Positions 14,116-15,640 of a stretch of 15,640 bases of DNA are shown one piece after another (within the stretch, counting starts at the first letter, position 1; each line of letters opens with the position of its first letter). A program made the position numbers and the translations under genes. The notes under the pieces were generated by a model. It did not search any database and was not told the origin of the DNA. It worked only from the letters and a program-made list of their open reading frames with translations. Source of the stretch: Spirochaetaceae bacterium UBA6243 (GTDB taxonomy: Bacteria > Spirochaetota > Spirochaetia > Treponematales > Rectinemataceae); assembly GCA_002441395.1 (NCBI GenBank), contig DJVZ01000007.1, forward strand, positions 17,394 to 33,033. The letters are read 5' to 3'.

Positions 14116-15486
14116 GTGATTTTTTTTGTGGTTGCCATAAGCGCGGCGCTCGCTGCTGCGGCGATTGTCGAATATCGAATTCATATTACCCGCATAAGAG
14201 CGATTCCCGTCCGCATTCTCGTGAACGGGACGCGGGGCAAGTCTACGGTCTCGCGGCTCGTCGCGGCGGGGCTTACGGCCGGCGGCCTGCGGACTTACGC
14301 GAAGACGACTGGTTCGGCCGCGCGGCTCATTTTGCCTGATCTGCGCGAGGTTTCAATCCGGCGGCGCGGATCGGCACACAGGCGCGCCTCAATCATGGAA
14401 CACAGGTGGTTTGTGCGCGAAGCCCATAAAAACGGGGCGCAGGCGCTCGTCGCGGAGTGCATGGCGATTCAGCCCGAGACCATCCGTACGCTCGAAACAC
14501 GGCTTGCGCATTCTACGATCGGCGTCATCACCAATGTCCGCCTCGACCATATGGACACCATGGGGACGGAGCTGACGTCGGTGGCGGAAGCCCTTGCGGA
14601 GTCCGTGCCTGTAAAAGGACGGCTTTTTGTGGGCACGGAAGGCATGGGCGAGGCCGTCAAGGAGGTTTTTGCGCGCAAGGCCGCGCGGCGCGGGGCTGAG
14701 CTGCACTTTGTCAATTACGATGGTGAGACACAGTCACTGTGTGGACAATTTTCGTATCCGGTGTTTGCGCAGAATTTGGCTCTTGCGCTGGCGGTATGTG
14801 GCGCATGCGGCGTTTCGCGCGAGGTCGCGCTGCGTGGCATGAAGGATGCGCCGCCGGACCCTGGCGTAAAGCCGTCGCTGCGGTTTGCGTGGCAAGGAAT
14901 GGCGGTTCGTGTGGTCAACGCGTTCGCCGCGAACGACGCGCAGTCGACACTGGCAATGTGGCAGGCCGCGTGTGGCGACTCCAGCCGGCCCGACAGCCCG
15001 GCCGACGTTCAGGATCGGGAGGCCCGCGGAGGCTCGGACCGGCCCGACAACCGCGCCGATGGCGGTGCCGGTGGGAGAAAGAGCTTTCGCGCGCTCGTCT
15101 TCAACCACAGGGAGGACCGGGCGTGGCGCGCGCTGCAGCTTGGAGAAATCGCCGCGGGTATGAGCGCGGACGCGATTCTGGCCTACGGCATGGGCCAGAG
15201 ACTCGCCAGAAGGGCAGTGCGCGATTATTATCGGAGAAACGGCTTGCAGAATGGTTCGCGGCCGGGAGCAGTTCCCTTTCCTGTGGTCCGATCGATGCGG
15301 GACGCGGATGTCGGCGCAATTCTCGAGACGATACGAAGTATCGAAGGCTTCAACGCAGCCAGTGAGCCGGCGCGCATTGAAATTCTCTGCGCCGGCAATA
15401 TCAAGGGGCCAGGACTGGCGCTCACCGATTCCTTTGCCGCAATGCTGCCGCAGGAGACCGAAAAAGCGTTCCAGGGGAGAGCATGA
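14116..15486 (+). CDS. pgsB: Poly-gamma-glutamate synthase ligase subunit PgsB/CapB
   Basis: PgsB is an ATP-dependent amide ligase of the Mur-ligase-like class. With the membrane protein PgsC it builds poly-gamma-glutamate or a related polymer at the cytoplasmic membrane. The product is 456 residues. It starts with a membrane helix (about 2-18), then PVRILVNGTRGKSTVSRL with the P-loop at 37-44, VAECMAIQPE (112-121), GVITNVRLDHMDTMG (136-150) and VNAFAANDAQST near 272-283, all typical of the family. It is about 60 residues longer than the Bacillus protein as I recall it. Much of the excess is a charged Gly/Pro/Asp-rich insert (about 288-326) before SFRALVFNHREDR. The insert contains RPD twice, 18 residues apart. 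The start is GTG 14116 with GGAG 11 bases upstream. A second in-frame GTG at 14128 is possible. It overlaps pgsC by ATGA. Confidence 0.93.
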   Translation: MIFFVVAISAALAAAAIVEYRIHITRIRAIPVRILVNGTRGKSTVSRLVAAGLTAGGLRTYAKTTGSAARLILPDLREVSIRRRGSAHRRASIMEHRWFVREAHKNGAQALVAECMAIQPETIRTLETRLAHSTIGVITNVRLDHMDTMGTELTSVAEALAESVPVKGRLFVGTEGMGEAVKEVFARKAARRGAELHFVNYDGETQSLCGQFSYPVFAQNLALALAVCGACGVSREVALRGMKDAPPDPGVKPSLRFAWQGMAVRVVNAFAANDAQSTLAMWQAACGDSSRPDSPADVQDREARGGSDRPDNRADGGAGGRKSFRALVFNHREDRAWRALQLGEIAAGMSADAILAYGMGQRLARRAVRDYYRRNGLQNGSRPGAVPFPVVRSMRDADVGAILETIRSIEGFNAASEPARIEILCAGNIKGPGLALTDSFAAMLPQETEKAFQGRA

Positions 15487-15640
15487 TGGCGGGTACTTCA
15501 ATCGTTGTCTCCATAGTCCTCGGTTTTCTCTTTGGCGAGCTGACCGGCTGGCTGACGGGCGGCCTTGTGGCGCCGGGCTACCTCGCGCTCTATGTCGACC
15601 AGCCACTGCGGATCGTCATGACGTACGCGGCGGCCGCCCT
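15483..15640 (+). CDS. pgsC: Poly-gamma-glutamate synthase membrane subunit PgsC/CapC, 3' end beyond window
   Basis: The first 52 residues are present, and the frame is open to the window end. They begin MMAGTSIVVSIVLGFLFGEL, a membrane helix, followed by TGWLTGGLVAPGYLALYVDQ, which matches the GxxVPGYLAL pattern near the N-terminus of PgsC/CapC, and then the start of a second hydrophobic stretch. The ATG at 15483 overlaps the pgsB stop codon (ATGA), so the two are translationally coupled. A second ATG follows directly and could serve as well. GGGGAG lies just upstream inside pgsB. The protein is the membrane partner of PgsB in polymer synthesis. Whether export genes such as pgsA follow cannot be seen. 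Confidence 0.9.
   Translation, partial: MMAGTSIVVSIVLGFLFGELTGWLTGGLVAPGYLALYVDQPLRIVMTYAAAA

Noticed and set aside
14734..15606. Minus-strand 290-codon open frame opposite pgsB
   Set aside because: It is antisense to PgsB, which has clear family motifs, and its composition is Arg/Pro-rich without a start signal.

Overview
The window is a GC-rich, gene-dense bacterial chromosome segment, most probably from a spirochaete of the treponeme type. The grounds are indirect: a lipoprotein with a relaxed lipobox, a six-helix membrane cyclase-like protein, a DUF3798-type ABC transport operon, a dPGM-type phosphoglycerate mutase and a pgsB/pgsC pair with spirochaete-like protein sequences. No rRNA, tRNA, CRISPR array, transposase or phage gene was seen.

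Layout. (1) 1-804, plus strand: the 3' part of a PHP-domain phosphoesterase gene. (2) 840-3111, minus strand: a small lipoprotein gene (840-1607) and, upstream of it, a membrane protein with a class III nucleotide cyclase domain (1759-3111). About 130 bp of hairpin-rich DNA bounded by 8-bp direct repeats separates them. (3) 3244-8879, plus strand: an ABC import operon made of a secreted DUF3798-type binding protein, a two-domain sugar-type ATPase, two RbsC/LivH-like permeases and a small single-pass membrane protein. The last four genes overlap by 4-8 bases and are probably translationally coupled. Two hairpin terminators sit between the binding-protein gene and the rest. (4) 9027-12928, minus strand: a secreted calcineurin-like metallophosphoesterase, and an 849-residue four-domain sulfur enzyme (CoA-disulfide-reductase-like flavoprotein, rhodanese, TusA, DsrE). 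An AT-rich palindrome cluster covers the predicted promoter of the sulfur enzyme. (5) 13236-15640, plus strand: gpmA, then pgsB and the start of pgsC, the ligase and membrane subunits of poly-gamma-glutamate-type synthesis.

How the genes work together. The binding protein captures an unknown solute in the periplasm, the two permeases form the channel and the ATPase drives it. The small membrane protein is probably a dedicated accessory subunit. The four-domain enzyme looks like a covalent persulfide relay, with one cysteine centre per domain. The cyclase-like protein lacks several catalytic residues of class III cyclases, so it may be a sensor or pseudo-enzyme. The most novel candidates are the DUF3798 transporter with its fifth subunit, the degenerate cyclase, the sulfur-relay fusion with its operator cluster, the start-codon hairpin of the phosphoesterase and the MITE-like repeat at 1619-1760.
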